Assembly (NCBI RefSeq): GCF_000702945.1
Contig: NZ_JNLE01000003.1
Coordinates: 3,953,501-4,017,500, forward strand
Length of the DNA stretch: 64,000 nucleotides
Direction: 5' to 3'
DNA from: Clostridium sp. KNHs205
GTDB taxonomy: Bacteria; Bacillota; Clostridia; Lachnospirales; Lachnospiraceae
Shown piece by piece: positions 7,923-17,675 of the stretch; positions within the stretch are counted from its first letter, which is position 1, and each line of letters opens with the position of its first letter. The position numbers were made by a program, and so were the translations under genes. Under the pieces are notes generated by a model, which saw only the letters and a list, made by a program, of their open reading frames with translations, searched no databases and had not been told where the DNA came from.

Positions 7923-10900
7923 TTATTTCTCTAAATCATTCTCAATCAGATTAACGGATACCAGTGTTGATACACCTTTTTCCTGCATGGTAATACCGTA
8001 TAGAACATCCGCAGCATTCATGGTTCCTCTTCTGTGAGTTATGATAATAAACTGAGTATCCTTGGTCAGTTTATGAAGATATTTGGCAAAGCGTTTAACA
8101 TTGGCATCATCTAAAGCCGCTTCAATCTCATCCAGGAGACAGAAAGGCGATGGCTTCAGATTCTGAATTGCAAAGAGCAGCGATATTGCTGTTAAGGCTT
8201 TTTCTCCACCTGATAGCTGCATCATATTCTGCAGTTTCTTGCCCGGTGGCTGGCTTGTGATGATAATACCTGCTTCAAGTACATCTTCACCTTCTGTTAA
8301 TTCAAGTGTTGCCAGACCGCCGCCGAATAGCTCTTTAAATACCTGGTAAAACTGTACCTTTATCTGAGCAAATTTATCATTAAACTGATTGCGCATTTCT
8401 TCATCCAGCTCTTCAATAATATGGATGAGGGTATCTTCTGCTTTTTCTATATCTTCTTTTTGGCCCTTCAGGAACAGGTAACGTTCAGAAAGATTCTTAT
8501 AATCTTCAATAGCATTAATATTTACATCCCCGAGACCTTTCATACTACCTTTAACTTCACCGATTCTCTTTTTCACCAAGGTAGAATCAATGTTTTCTGT
8601 TGATATTATATTCAAGGTTTCAAGGGCAGTATGCAGGGTAAGTTCATATTCCTCCCACATATAATCTTTCTTCTCATTGAGCTGCTCTTCCAGTCTTTCC
8701 AACTGACCGCTCAAACGGAAAATCTCTTTATCCAGATTGATAATTTCCTTGGAGAGTTCTTCCCTTCGATCAAAGAAGCTTTTATGAGTTAAGGTTACCG
8801 TGTCTTTCTTTGCCTGTATTTCCTTGATCTGTTCTTCAAGTTTACTGACTTCTTCACTATAGTTCCTTGTTTTTTCTTCATCCAGGCTTATAGCGTTTAA
8901 TTTTTCATCGTATGAGGTCAGAGATGCCTCTCTATTACGTTTAATGCCGTTTTCTTCTTCATAGAGTTTTTCGAGCTCACGCTTTATTCTTTTGATATTA
9001 TCGAGCAAATGCTGGTTTTTCTGGTCAAAAGCTGACATTTCAACCTTTGCCTGGGACACCTTTTCATTTAAGAGTTGTTCCTGCTTCTTCACTTCCTCCA
9101 GCTGCCGATTCATCTCTTCAATTCTTTGTTCATTCTCCTTGCTCTTTTCTTCGTTGAGAATAAGGCTGTCTCTTAGAATTGTAATATTTTTATTTAATTC
9201 TATACTCTGATTTTCAATTTGATTTATTTCATTTGTAATTTCTTCGTAAAGTGCCTTTAATTCCTGTTTCTTTTTATCTGCCTGTGACAGCTGAAGCTTT
9301 AAGGTATTTTCCCTAAGATGAATTTCCTGAAGAGCTTGTTTTTTCTCCTCCACCTCACTTAAAGCTGCCTGTATGTCCTGTAGAATTACTTCCCGGTTAT
9401 GATTCTGACTTATTACTTCTGTTTTTAATACAGAAATTTTTTCTTCCAGATCTTCTATTTCACGTCTTCTGCTCAGCAGATTACTGGAGTTCTTATAAGC
9501 GCCTCCCGACAAAGAACCACCAGGGCTTAAAAGCTCTCCGTCCAGAGTGATGATCCGCAAAGTATAATTATATTTCCTGGCAATAAACAACGCATTGTCA
9601 ATATTGTCTACCACAAGGCTTTTTCCGAGAAGATACTGCATAAGGCCCTTAAAACGTTCTTCTGTCTTGACCAGCGTATTGGCAAGACCAAGTACACCTT
9701 TTTCCTCTAAATACCTTTGCTGACCGTAAGCTTCTTTTGCAGAAATACTGGTTAAAGGAAGAAAGGTAGCACGTCCGTATTTATTCTGCTTCAGATAATC
9801 AATCAGTTCTTTTGCCGTAGTTTCCGTATCTGTAACAATATTCTGAATACTTCCGCCTAAGGCTGTTTCTACCGCTGTTTCATATTTGGGTTCTGTCTTA
9901 ATAATATCTGCAACAACTCCGATTACACCTTTGGTATCTTTCTTCTCCATGATTCTTCGGATACTATTGCCATAACCTTCATATCGTTCCGTAAGGTTTT
10001 TTAAGGCTTCCAGCTGGGAACTTCCCGTCTGATACTCACGCTGCTTCTTTTGTATTTCCTCTTCTATTACCTTAAGATTATTTCGAAAATCAGTTACTTT
10101 ATCCTGCGCTTTGCTGGTTTCCCTTAGGTTTTCCTGCTTTTGCATCTCAAGAGTTTCTATCTGTAATCTGACATTTTGGATTTCCTGATCATTTATCGCA
10201 TCTTCACTTTTATTACGAAGAATTCTCTGGGTAAGTTCTGTTTTCTTTATATTATTCTGTTCCAGAATAGTTTCATATCTCTGAAGATTCGTTTTAATTC
10301 CGGAATTCTCATTAAGATAATCAAATATCTCACCGTGTAGATTTTCAGCCAGGGCAGTATCTTCCTTAATCCGGCTGCGAATCTCTTCTAACTCCAATAC
10401 ATTGACAGACTGACTTTCATCCATCTTGTCTATGAGCAGGTCTAATTCTTTTTTTTGCTTTATGTAACTTTCCTGCTCTTCTGCCCTTGCCTTGATATCC
10501 TCTGTTATGGCAGTAAGCCTGGTCTCATAATGAGCATCATTTTGTTTAATGGATAAGAGCTGCTCTTTTAATACCTTTATTTCACCTTCGGTTTTCTCCT
10601 GATTCAAACGGGTGTTACTTTGAGACACCTTAAGTTCCTCTAAGGCAGCGTTAAATTCTTCAATTTCTTTTTCTAACAGGGAGAATTCTTCTTTAATATG
10701 CTCCGATTTTTCATTGGCAGTATTTAAATTATCAGTAGCAATCGTCAGTTTTTCATTGGTCTGGTTCTTTGTTTCCTGCATTTTCTCATTCTCATACAGG
10801 AACAACTGAATATCAAGTTCTTTTAATTCATCCCTTAGCTTAAGATATTCTTTTGCCACTGCTGATTGCTTCTCCAGAGGACCTACCTGTTTCTCAATCT

Positions 10901-11489
10901 CAGAGAGTATATCCTGGATTCTGCTTAAGTTAAGGCGTTCTTCCTCCAGATTATGCTGTGCGGATAGCTTTCTCTTCTTAAACTTAACAATACCGGCAGC
11001 TTCGTCAAAGAGTTCCCTTCTGTCGTCCGGTTTTCCGCTTAGTATCTTTTCGATCTGACCCTGTCCGATAATGGAGTATCCTTCTTTACCAATACCAGTA
11101 TCGAGAAACAGTTCCTGTACATCTTTTAAACGACAGGTACTTCCATTTAAGAGATATTCACTTTCACCGGAGCGATATACTCTTCTGGCCACTGTTACTT
11201 CGTCATATTCAATGGGCAGTTTATGATCTTCATTATTTATTGTCAGGGACACATAAGCAAAGCCCAGGGGTTTTCTGGTTTCCGTTCCGGAGAAAATAAC
11301 ATCCTCCATCCTGGCTCCTCTTAACTGCTTAGCACTTTGTTCGCCTAAGACCCACCTTACAGCATCGGCTACATTACTCTTACCGCTGCCGTTGGGGCCG
11401 ACAATTCCAGTAATACCATCATGAAACTCAAAGATAATTTTATTGGCAAAGGATTTAAATCCATAGACTTCAATACTTTTAAGATACAT
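7923..11489 (-). CDS. smc: chromosome segregation protein SMC
   Basis: An 1188-residue condensin ATPase that compacts and separates chromosomes together with ScpA and ScpB. Walker [10 protein letters not shown] is near residue 32. Long coiled coils flank a hinge at about 510-680 ([24 protein letters not shown] opens it). The C-terminal head carries the signature LSGGEKALT and Walker [14 protein letters not shown]. Length and order are complete. It starts 15 bp after the rnc stop, so it is co-transcribed with rnc, the usual arrangement in Firmicutes. Confidence 0.98.
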   Translation of the reverse strand: MYLKSIEVYGFKSFANKIIFEFHDGITGIVGPNGSGKSNVADAVRWVLGEQSAKQLRGARMEDVIFSGTETRKPLGFAYVSLTINNEDHKLPIEYDEVTVARRVYRSGESEYLLNGSTCRLKDVQELFLDTGIGKEGYSIIGQGQIEKILSGKPDDRRELFDEAAGIVKFKKRKLSAQHNLEEERLNLSRIQDILSEIEKQVGPLEKQSAVAKEYLKLRDELKELDIQLFLYENEKMQETKNQTNEKLTIATDNLNTANEKSEHIKEEFSLLEKEIEEFNAALEELKVSQSNTRLNQEKTEGEIKVLKEQLLSIKQNDAHYETRLTAITEDIKARAEEQESYIKQKKELDLLIDKMDESQSVNVLELEEIRSRIKEDTALAENLHGEIFDYLNENSGIKTNLQRYETILEQNNIKKTELTQRILRNKSEDAINDQEIQNVRLQIETLEMQKQENLRETSKAQDKVTDFRNNLKVIEEEIQKKQREYQTGSSQLEALKNLTERYEGYGNSIRRIMEKKDTKGVIGVVADIIKTEPKYETAVETALGGSIQNIVTDTETTAKELIDYLKQNKYGRATFLPLTSISAKEAYGQQRYLEEKGVLGLANTLVKTEERFKGLMQYLLGKSLVVDNIDNALFIARKYNYTLRIITLDGELLSPGGSLSGGAYKNSSNLLSRRREIEDLEEKISVLKTEVISQNHNREVILQDIQAALSEVEEKKQALQEIHLRENTLKLQLSQADKKKQELKALYEEITNEINQIENQSIELNKNITILRDSLILNEEKSKENEQRIEEMNRQLEEVKKQEQLLNEKVSQAKVEMSAFDQKNQHLLDNIKRIKRELEKLYEEENGIKRNREASLTSYDEKLNAISLDEEKTRNYSEEVSKLEEQIKEIQAKKDTVTLTHKSFFDRREELSKEIINLDKEIFRLSGQLERLEEQLNEKKDYMWEEYELTLHTALETLNIISTENIDSTLVKKRIGEVKGSMKGLGDVNINAIEDYKNLSERYLFLKGQKEDIEKAEDTLIHIIEELDEEMRNQFNDKFAQIKVQFYQVFKELFGGGLATLELTEGEDVLEAGIIITSQPPGKKLQNMMQLSGGEKALTAISLLFAIQNLKPSPFCLLDEIEAALDDANVKRFAKYLHKLTKDTQFIIITHRRGTMNAADVLYGITMQEKGVSTLVSVNLIENDLEK

Positions 11490-11504
11490 AGTTTCTCCCG
11501 ACCT

Positions 11505-12242
11505 TTAATTTTTGCTATTCTGGGGAATGAGATTCTTTTTCCGATTAATCTTTAAGATGGATGCGTAGGCGGCTTCCTGTTCAGCAGCCTTCTTCGTCCT
11601 GCCCACGCCGGAACCCAGTTCCATATCCTTGACAAGTGCAACTACTGTGAATTGCTTATTATGATCCGGTCCTTCTTCTTTAATTAACTCATAGGATAAC
11701 TGTTCTTTGTATTCACTTTGGACAATTTCCTGTAAGATAGTCTTGCTATCGAAAAAGAGCTTCTTATTTTCTATATCAGATAAAATGAAGCGTAAAATAA
11801 ACTCTTTTGCATTAGTAAAACCACCATCAATATAAATTGCACCTATTATTGCCTCCACTGTATCGGATAGAATGGAAAATCTTTCCCTTCCGCCGGTGGC
11901 AGCTTCCCCTTTTCCCAAAAGCAGGTAATTTCCTACCTTCATGTCTATGGCACAATTAGCAAGGGTCTGTTCACATACCAGTCTGGCTCTTAACTTTGTA
12001 AGTTCTCCCTCTGGCATTTTAGGATTATTCTCATATAGAAATTCACTGGTTATCAATTCCAATACCGCATCACCAAGAAACTCCAGTCTTTCGTTATTTT
12101 CTAACTTGCTGACTCTTTTTTCGTTGGCATAGGAGCTATGGGTAAGTGCTCGTTTTAATATCATACGGTCTCTGAAGCGGTAATCTATTGCATCTTCGAA
12201 TTTTCTCAGTTTTTCTAATATCAATTCTTCCGATCGATTCAT
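11505..12242 (-). CDS. rnc: ribonuclease III
   Basis: A 245-residue double-strand-specific endoribonuclease for rRNA and mRNA processing. The signature NERLEFLGDAVLEL (50-63) holds the metal-binding Glu54 and Asp58, and the second acidic pair lies near DTVEAIIGA (about 128-136). The double-stranded RNA binding domain is at about 168-238. The reading frame starts after AAGGAAATGGAGGAC. It lies between the 19-bp repeat array and smc. In several bacteria RNase III cuts a hairpin in its own leader, which makes the hairpin array directly upstream notable. Confidence 0.97.
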   Translation of the reverse strand: MNRSEELILEKLRKFEDAIDYRFRDRMILKRALTHSSYANEKRVSKLENNERLEFLGDAVLELITSEFLYENNPKMPEGELTKLRARLVCEQTLANCAIDMKVGNYLLLGKGEAATGGRERFSILSDTVEAIIGAIYIDGGFTNAKEFILRFILSDIENKKLFFDSKTILQEIVQSEYKEQLSYELIKEEGPDHNKQFTVVALVKDMELGSGVGRTKKAAEQEAAYASILKINRKKNLIPQNSKN

Positions 12243-12305
12243 TCTTGTCCTCCATTTCCTTATATTTCTTTTTATATATTTTAAAATAGCCCTTTAAAAG
12301 GCAAA

Positions 12306-12571
12306 GCCTCAATAAGGGCATAAGTCCATTGGAAGGACTTATGCTCCTTACATGAGCTTATACTCTTTATAAGAGCTTAAGCCTTCTGCAAGAGTTTATG
12401 CCTTCTGCAAGAGTTTATGCCTTCTGCAAGAGCTTATGCCTTCTGCAAGAGCTTAAGCTTTCTGCAAGAGCTTATACCCTCTGCAAGAGTTTACGCACTT
12501 TATAAAAGCTTATGGCTTCTATAAGCGCTTATCCCCTTTATAAGAGCTTAAGCCCTTATCCAAGGGCTTAA
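12306..12571. repeat. 14-unit array of 19-bp inverted-repeat units between acpP and rnc
   Basis: Units of 19 bp start at 12324, 12343, 12362, 12381, 12400, 12419, 12438, 12457, 12476, 12495, 12514 and 12533, with an 18-bp unit before (12306) and a 20-bp unit after (12552). The central form is GCCTTCTGCAAGAGCTTAT. Diverged units keep a short stem by matched changes: GTCC/GGAC, GCTC/GAGC, CTCTT/AAGAG, GCTT/AAGC and GCCCTT/AAGGGC. Nothing here is coding. As RNA in the acpP-rnc transcript it would form a row of small hairpins. Confidence 0.92.
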
Positions 12572-12591
12572 TATGATTGCTATTAAACTAT

Positions 12592-12825
12592 CTATTGATT
12601 CAGTGCGTTTTTGATTTGCTCTACCGCATCACTTACAGTTATTATGTTCTCAGCTTCTTCATTGGCAATTTCAATGTCGAATTCCTCTTCTATACCCATG
12701 ATGATTTGGAAGATATCAAGGGAGTCAGCACCTAAGTCATCTACGAAAGTAGTCTCCATTGTTATTTCATCCTCATCTACATTTAAAACTTCGCTTATTA
12801 TTTTTTGTAATTTTTCAAATTCCAT
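12592..12825 (-). CDS. acpP: acyl carrier protein
   Basis: A 77-residue carrier of growing fatty acyl chains. Ser35 in the motif [11 protein letters not shown] is the site for the 4'-phosphopantetheine arm. The sequence is acidic and helical as expected. The ATG at 12825 has AAAGGTGA seven bases before it; a GTG nine bases upstream overlaps that site and is not used in my reading. It starts 18 bp after plsX, which fits the fatty acid and phospholipid gene group plsX-acpP. Confidence 0.97.
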   Translation of the reverse strand: MEFEKLQKIISEVLNVDEDEITMETTFVDDLGADSLDIFQIIMGIEEEFDIEIANEEAENIITVSDAVEQIKNALNQ

Positions 12826-12843
12826 AATATTCACCTTTCTTTT

Positions 12844-13851
12844 CTATTCTTCTTCCAGATGCATTCTGATTTTATCATTAATATTCTGCTCTGTAAAAGT
12901 AATACATTGAATAATTGAATTCTTAATCTCATTGCTGGTGGAATTGCCGTGAGCTTTCACAACAAGACCATTAAGACCAAGCATGGGTGCACCGCCATAG
13001 GCAGATGCATCAAAAGATTTCAACGTCTCTTTTAAAGCAGGCTTACATAACAGAGCACCAATTTTGCTCTTTGTCGTACTCATTAACCCTGCTTTTATTT
13101 TACCGATTAAAGTACTGCCCAGTCCTTCATATAATTTAAGAATTACATTCCCAACAAAAGCTTCACATACGATTACGTCTGCTCCGCCTTTTGGAATCTC
13201 TCTTGCTTCGATACTGCCGATAAAATTTATGTCATTACAATTCTTAAGCAAAGGGAAGGTTTCCTTTACCAGCATATTTCCTTTTTCTTCCTCTGCGCCT
13301 ATGTTAACAATGGCCACTCTCGGATTTTTGATTCCGATGACATTTTCCATGTAAACGGAACCCATTTTTGCAAACTGCACCAAATGCGAAGGTCTTGCAT
13401 CAACATTGGCACCGCAGTCAATCAGAAGAGAAACTCCGCTTTCTGTAGGAATAACCGGTGCTAAAGGTGGTCTGTCTATACCTTTTATTCTTCCAATTAT
13501 CAATTGCCCGCCAACTAAAACCGCACCTGTACTGCCCGCTGAAACAAATGCATCTGCTTCACCATTCTTCACCAGGTTCATAGCCACTACAATGGAAGAA
13601 TTCTTCTTACGCCGAATAGCCATAACAGGGGCTTCATCGTTGGTTATCACATCTTCTGCATGGACAACCGTCAGACGCTCCTTATCATAATTGATTCCCT
13701 TCAGCTCTGAAAGAATAGCATTTTCCTGCCCTACTAAGATAACCTTAATATCTTTTCTCTCATTTACTGCTTCAAGAGCACCTTTTACAATTTGAGCCGG
13801 AGCATAGTCACCGCCCATTGCATCAACTGCAATTCTCACAACTTTTTCCAT
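12844..13851 (-). CDS. plsX: phosphate acyltransferase PlsX
   Basis: A 335-residue enzyme that makes acyl-phosphate from acyl-ACP for phosphatidic acid synthesis. The N-terminal IAVDAMGGDYAP is diagnostic, as is SAGSTGAVLVGG near residue 97. I chose the ATG at 13851, preceded by GGGAGC; an in-frame ATG 21 bases upstream has no site. The start is preceded by a leader hairpin and the GATGGGAGCTG sequence seen before other genes in this window. acpP follows by 18 bp. rpmF, often found upstream, is not present. Confidence 0.96.
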   Translation of the reverse strand: MEKVVRIAVDAMGGDYAPAQIVKGALEAVNERKDIKVILVGQENAILSELKGINYDKERLTVVHAEDVITNDEAPVMAIRRKKNSSIVVAMNLVKNGEADAFVSAGSTGAVLVGGQLIIGRIKGIDRPPLAPVIPTESGVSLLIDCGANVDARPSHLVQFAKMGSVYMENVIGIKNPRVAIVNIGAEEEKGNMLVKETFPLLKNCNDINFIGSIEAREIPKGGADVIVCEAFVGNVILKLYEGLGSTLIGKIKAGLMSTTKSKIGALLCKPALKETLKSFDASAYGGAPMLGLNGLVVKAHGNSTSNEIKNSIIQCITFTEQNINDKIRMHLEEE

Positions 13852-13903
13852 AGTCAGCTCCCATCTGCGCATAGCATTAAGCTCAAACCATGAGCTTATT
13901 ATA
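13852..13903 (-). promoter_or_regulatory. plsX leader: -10 element, hairpin and GATGGGAG site
   Basis: TATAAT at 13898-13903 on the minus strand is a clear -10; the -35 is poor (TTGAAA at 15 bp). The transcript would begin with a perfect 7-bp hairpin AAGCTCA/TGAGCTT and continue to GCGCAGATGGGAGCTG before the start codon. I see no FapR-like operator. Confidence 0.5.
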
Positions 13904-14063
13904 CTGTTTTTCTTGGGTTTTCAATTATTCATTTGTAACTCTCCAGTTGGCCCAAAGGTTTTAAATCGCTTAAACCAAAGGGGCTGAATTGTCTCAAAAT
14001 TTTACCCAGTCAGTATCTATACACAATATACTAGATATCATTATAAAAATCAACAACAAAATA

Positions 14064-14124
14064 AGAAAAAAATAAGTGATATTCCAGAGTCATTTTAATT
14101 ACCTGCAGACTTGAAATATCACTT
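14064..14124 (-). terminator. terminator after cheR
   Basis: A 10-bp stem AAGTGATATT/AATATCACTT, extended by AGTC/GACT, is followed on the minus strand by ATTTTTTT. It lies 13 bp after the cheR stop. Confidence 0.82.
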
Positions 14125-14137
14125 TATGTGATAAGTA

Positions 14138-14917
14138 CTATATCTTTTTATAGAAAAATGATTTATAAGTGGCAAATTGCAGGTTCTGTGGCTGTATAAT
14201 CTGTTCAGTGCTACCAACAAACAATATAGCATCTTTCTTCAGAGCTGCATTAAAATTCTTATAAATGCTATCCTTTGCTTCTTCTGTGAAATAAATGAGT
14301 ACATTTCGGCACACGATTAAATCACACCCGGAAGGATAATCATCCTTTAAAAGATTATGCTGTCTGAACTCAACACATGCTTTAATGCTGTCGGATATCT
14401 GATAGGTTGTACTGTTGATTTCTGTAAAATGCTTTTTCAGAAGTTCATCTGGCAGCCCTTTCAGACTCTTAATGTTATACAGACCCATTCTTGCCTTCTC
14501 AAGTATCTGTTTATCAATGTCAGTGGCAATAACCTTAATACGGTTAAGCGGCATGAATTTTGATAACAGCATTACAAGAGAATAAGGTTCGTCACCTGTT
14601 GAACATGTAGCACTCCATATTTTCAGATTATTTCCGAACTTACCAAAAAGATAAGGCAGTACTTCCTTTTCTAACAAAACCCACTGCTCTGGATTACGGT
14701 AAAATTCTGATACATTGATAGTAAGATAATTTACGAATTCCTCGAACATTACAGGATTTTTCTTTATCGTTTCTACATAAGCGTCATAGGAATCTATCTT
14801 ATGTTTCGCTATTAATGCATCAATTCTTCTTTTCATCTGACGTTCTTTATATAAACTTAGGTTTATTTTAGTCAGTTGATAAATTTGGGTCTTAAAGGAT
14901 TCATAGTTATCCGTCAA
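14138..14917 (-). CDS. cheR: CheR-type chemoreceptor methyltransferase
   Basis: A 259-residue S-adenosylmethionine-dependent enzyme that methylates glutamates of chemoreceptors. An N-terminal helical domain is followed by the methyltransferase domain with the SAM motif SATCSTGDEPYSL (about 102-114) and the CRNVLIYF strand near 205. No other chemotaxis gene is in the window. It lies 48 bp after the S1-domain gene on the same strand and closes the cmk-ispH-S1 block with a terminator, so it appears to be co-expressed with housekeeping genes. Confidence 0.93.
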   Translation of the reverse strand: MTDNYESFKTQIYQLTKINLSLYKERQMKRRIDALIAKHKIDSYDAYVETIKKNPVMFEEFVNYLTINVSEFYRNPEQWVLLEKEVLPYLFGKFGNNLKIWSATCSTGDEPYSLVMLLSKFMPLNRIKVIATDIDKQILEKARMGLYNIKSLKGLPDELLKKHFTEINSTTYQISDSIKACVEFRQHNLLKDDYPSGCDLIVCRNVLIYFTEEAKDSIYKNFNAALKKDAILFVGSTEQIIQPQNLQFATYKSFFYKKI

Positions 14918-14965
14918 GCAAAGACACTCCTATCTTTTGTTTAGTAAAGTCCGATATCCCTGCAA

Positions 14966-16063
14966 TTATTCAGCAGATGTTTCTTCAGCAGCTTCATTGC
15001 TTTCTTCAACTGCTGTATCCAATGCTTTGATACTTAAGCTGATTTTCTTCTCATCGTTATTAAAGTCTACTACTCTTGCAGTAACTTCTTCACCGATCTT
15101 TAAGACATCAGAAGGTTTTTCAACGTGCTCTCTGGAAATCTGAGATACATGAAGAAGAGCATCTACACCTGGCTCTAATTCTACGAATGCACCGAAATCA
15201 GTCATTCTTGCAACTTTGCCTGTTACAACATTGCCTACGGCATAATTCTCAGAAGCTTTAATCCAGGGATTTTCATCTTCGAATTTCAGACTGAGAGCAA
15301 TTTTCTCTCCAGAGATATCTTTGATAAGAACCTTGATGTTCTCTCCAACTTTGAATACCTTTTTAGGGTTTTCTACTCTGCCCCAGGACATCTCGGAGAT
15401 ATGAAGAAGGCCGTCAGCACCGCCTAAGTCGATAAATGCACCGAAATCAGTTACATTCTTTATTGTTCCTTCTACAGTCATACCCGGTTTGATTCTTTCA
15501 AACAGTTCTTTCTGTAAAGCTTGTTTCTTAGCTACGATTAGCTGCTTACGGTCACCGATGATTCTTCTCTTCTTAGGATTGAACTCAGAGATAACGAACT
15601 CGATTTCCTGTCCTGCATATTTCTCAAGATTCTTCTCATATCCATCGGATACAAGGCTGGCAGGGATAAATACTCTTGTTTCATCAACAATTACACTTAA
15701 TCCGCCTTCTAATACTGCAGTTACTTTTGCTGTAAGTACTTCTTTGTTGTTAAATGCTTCTTCTAAACGTTTGCTTCCTTTTTCGGCTGCCAGTCTCTTA
15801 TAGGTTAAAAGAACTTGTCCTTCGCCGTCATTTACTTTTAATACTTTAGCCTGTAAAGTATCTCCTTCTTTTACGACAGTTGTAAGGTCAACACCCGGTG
15901 TGTTGGTATATTCACTTCTGGTAATGATTCCGTCAGCTTTGTAACCTATATTTAAGACGATCTCGTCTTCTTTTACACGTATTACAGTGCCCTCTACAAC
16001 CTCTCCGTTTTGTATTGTTTTTAATGATTCCTCCAATAATTGCTCAAAACTCATTTCTGACAT
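14966..16063 (-). CDS. rpsA: S1 RNA-binding domain protein (ribosomal S1-like)
   Basis: A 365-residue protein with four S1 RNA-binding domains, at about 15-85, 105-172, 190-260 and 275-345. The third and fourth carry clear cores, GTIKNVTDFGAFIDLGG and GKVARMTDFGAFVELEPG. The C-terminus is acidic and alanine-rich. Shorter than the six-domain E. coli S1, it is like Firmicute S1 homologues whose role in translation initiation is less certain. Its start overlaps the ispH end by 13 bases in another frame, with AAGGAGGT inside ispH. In many clostridia the same two proteins are one fused chain. Confidence 0.92.
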   Translation of the reverse strand: MSEMSFEQLLEESLKTIQNGEVVEGTVIRVKEDEIVLNIGYKADGIITRSEYTNTPGVDLTTVVKEGDTLQAKVLKVNDGEGQVLLTYKRLAAEKGSKRLEEAFNNKEVLTAKVTAVLEGGLSVIVDETRVFIPASLVSDGYEKNLEKYAGQEIEFVISEFNPKKRRIIGDRKQLIVAKKQALQKELFERIKPGMTVEGTIKNVTDFGAFIDLGGADGLLHISEMSWGRVENPKKVFKVGENIKVLIKDISGEKIALSLKFEDENPWIKASENYAVGNVVTGKVARMTDFGAFVELEPGVDALLHVSQISREHVEKPSDVLKIGEEVTARVVDFNNDEKKISLSIKALDTAVEESNEAAEETSAE

Positions 16064-16896
16064 GCAGTATGAACCTCCTTGATAATATTGTTTGGGGTTG
16101 ATGCCCCTGCTGTAATACCTACGCTACGAAAAGATTTGAGTTTCTCCAAATCCAGGTCTTTCAGTGTCTGTATATAGTAAGTATTTTCACATTCAGCTTT
16201 AGATATTTCGTACAGTTTCTGAGTGTTAGAACTGTGCATATCTCCAATTACAATCATAGCGTCAGAAGCCTTGGCAAGCTCTTTTGCCTCGGTTTGGCGC
16301 TCTTTTGTGGCATTACATATTGTATTTAAAACAATTATATCATAACCCTTTTCGGTTATAATTTCAACTACATCTTGAAAATTATTGTAGTTAATTGTCG
16401 TCTGCGCGACAATGCAAACCTTGGAATTGCCAGATAAATCAAAGCTTTCAGCATCTTCCTTGTTTTCTATAACTGTATAATTATTCAAACACCAGCCAAT
16501 TATCCCTTGTACTTCCGGGTGCTTTTCACTGCCGACAATAATGATATGACGGCCGGCTTCTGTCTGCTCTTTCACTATTTTATGGATTTTAAGAACAAAG
16601 GGACAGGTTGCATCAACCATGTTCAGATTGTTCTGCTTTATAATGTCGTAAATTCTTTCGGAAACACCATGGGAGCGTATAATTATTGTACCCTCTGTCA
16701 ATGCTTTTAATTCCTCATCTGACTTAATCAGCTCTACACCTTTTTCAGCCAGGTCCTTTATAACTTCTTCATTATGTATGACAGGTCCATAGGTATAAAC
16801 CTTATCACCTTTTTCAATTTCATTATAAACGGCATCTACCGCGCGTTTTACCCCGAAGCAAAAGCCAGCGGTACGAGCCAGAACTACCTTTTCCAA
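16051..16896 (-). CDS. ispH: 4-hydroxy-3-methylbut-2-enyl diphosphate reductase
   Basis: A 281-residue iron-sulfur enzyme catalysing the last step of the methylerythritol phosphate isoprenoid pathway. The three cluster cysteines lie in GFCFGVKRAVD, DATCPFV and NTICNAT. The best start is the TTG at 16896, with AAGAGG a few bases before it. Another TTG 21 bases upstream is too close to the cmk stop and has no site. cmk lies just upstream and the S1 gene overlaps its end, so the three are translated from one message. Confidence 0.95.
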   Translation of the reverse strand: MEKVVLARTAGFCFGVKRAVDAVYNEIEKGDKVYTYGPVIHNEEVIKDLAEKGVELIKSDEELKALTEGTIIIRSHGVSERIYDIIKQNNLNMVDATCPFVLKIHKIVKEQTEAGRHIIIVGSEKHPEVQGIIGWCLNNYTVIENKEDAESFDLSGNSKVCIVAQTTINYNNFQDVVEIITEKGYDIIVLNTICNATKERQTEAKELAKASDAMIVIGDMHSSNTQKLYEISKAECENTYYIQTLKDLDLEKLKSFRSVGITAGASTPNNIIKEVHTACQK

Positions 16897-16922
16897 ATGA
16901 AACCTCTTTCTATACAACCGGT

Positions 16923-17609
16923 CTAACAGTTCGATTTTTCTCTGAACAGCTTAATAATAGCGTCTGCCACTTCTTCAATGGAAAGGTAAGAACAATCCAG
17001 AAGAACAGCATCCTCTGCTTGTCTTAAGGGAGATACCTCTCTGTTCATATCCTGATAATCCCTGGCTATAATATCTTTTTCTATTTCTTCTATATTACAG
17101 TAAATTCCCTTCTCCGTCAATTCCTTAAATCTTCTTTCAGCTCTGACTCCTACTTCAGCTGTCAGATAAATTTTTAAATCGGCAAAAGGAAGTACCACAG
17201 TACCTATATCTCTTCCATCCATAATAATATGGTCGGAATCTGCAATTTTTTTCTGAATATCAACCATTTTTTCGCGGACTGCCTTGAATTTGGCTACGGC
17301 TGAGGCCATTTTTCCGGCTTCTTCTGTTCGGATACTGTCTGTAACATTTTCACCATTCAGATATATTTGCTGTCTGCCCTCCTGATATTTCAGGCTGACT
17401 TCTGCTTTTTTACAGGAAACGCCTACCGCTTCTTCATTTTCGGCATCAATGCCTTCCTTTAATGTCAACAATCCCATGGCACGGTACATTGCGCCAGTAT
17501 CCACGTATATAAACTGCAATTCTTTTGCTACAAGCTTTGCAATTGTACTTTTACCCGCTCCTGCAGGTCCGTCTATTGCTATGCTGTAATGCTTTTGTTT
17601 GTTTTGCAT
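16923..17609 (-). CDS. cmk: cytidylate kinase
   Basis: A 228-residue kinase converting CMP and dCMP to the diphosphates. The P-loop GPAGAGKST is at 14-22, and the conserved segments DTGAMYRA and MDGRDIGTVV follow. Length is normal. cmk-ispH-S1 is a known clostridial gene order. The FAD oxidoreductase gene lies 66 bp upstream on the same strand. Confidence 0.97.
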   Translation of the reverse strand: MQNKQKHYSIAIDGPAGAGKSTIAKLVAKELQFIYVDTGAMYRAMGLLTLKEGIDAENEEAVGVSCKKAEVSLKYQEGRQQIYLNGENVTDSIRTEEAGKMASAVAKFKAVREKMVDIQKKIADSDHIIMDGRDIGTVVLPFADLKIYLTAEVGVRAERRFKELTEKGIYCNIEEIEKDIIARDYQDMNREVSPLRQAEDAVLLDCSYLSIEEVADAIIKLFREKSNC

Positions 17610-17675
17610 GCTGTTTTCTTCCTATTTATATGAATTTTATTCTTTTGATTATTATTACTACTATTAAACAATAAT

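Noticed and set aside
12306..12571. CRISPR array
   Set aside because: Units are contiguous with no spacers, and there are no cas genes.
13852..14137. rpmF or a FapR operator upstream of plsX
   Set aside because: I looked for both because they are common there; neither is visible.
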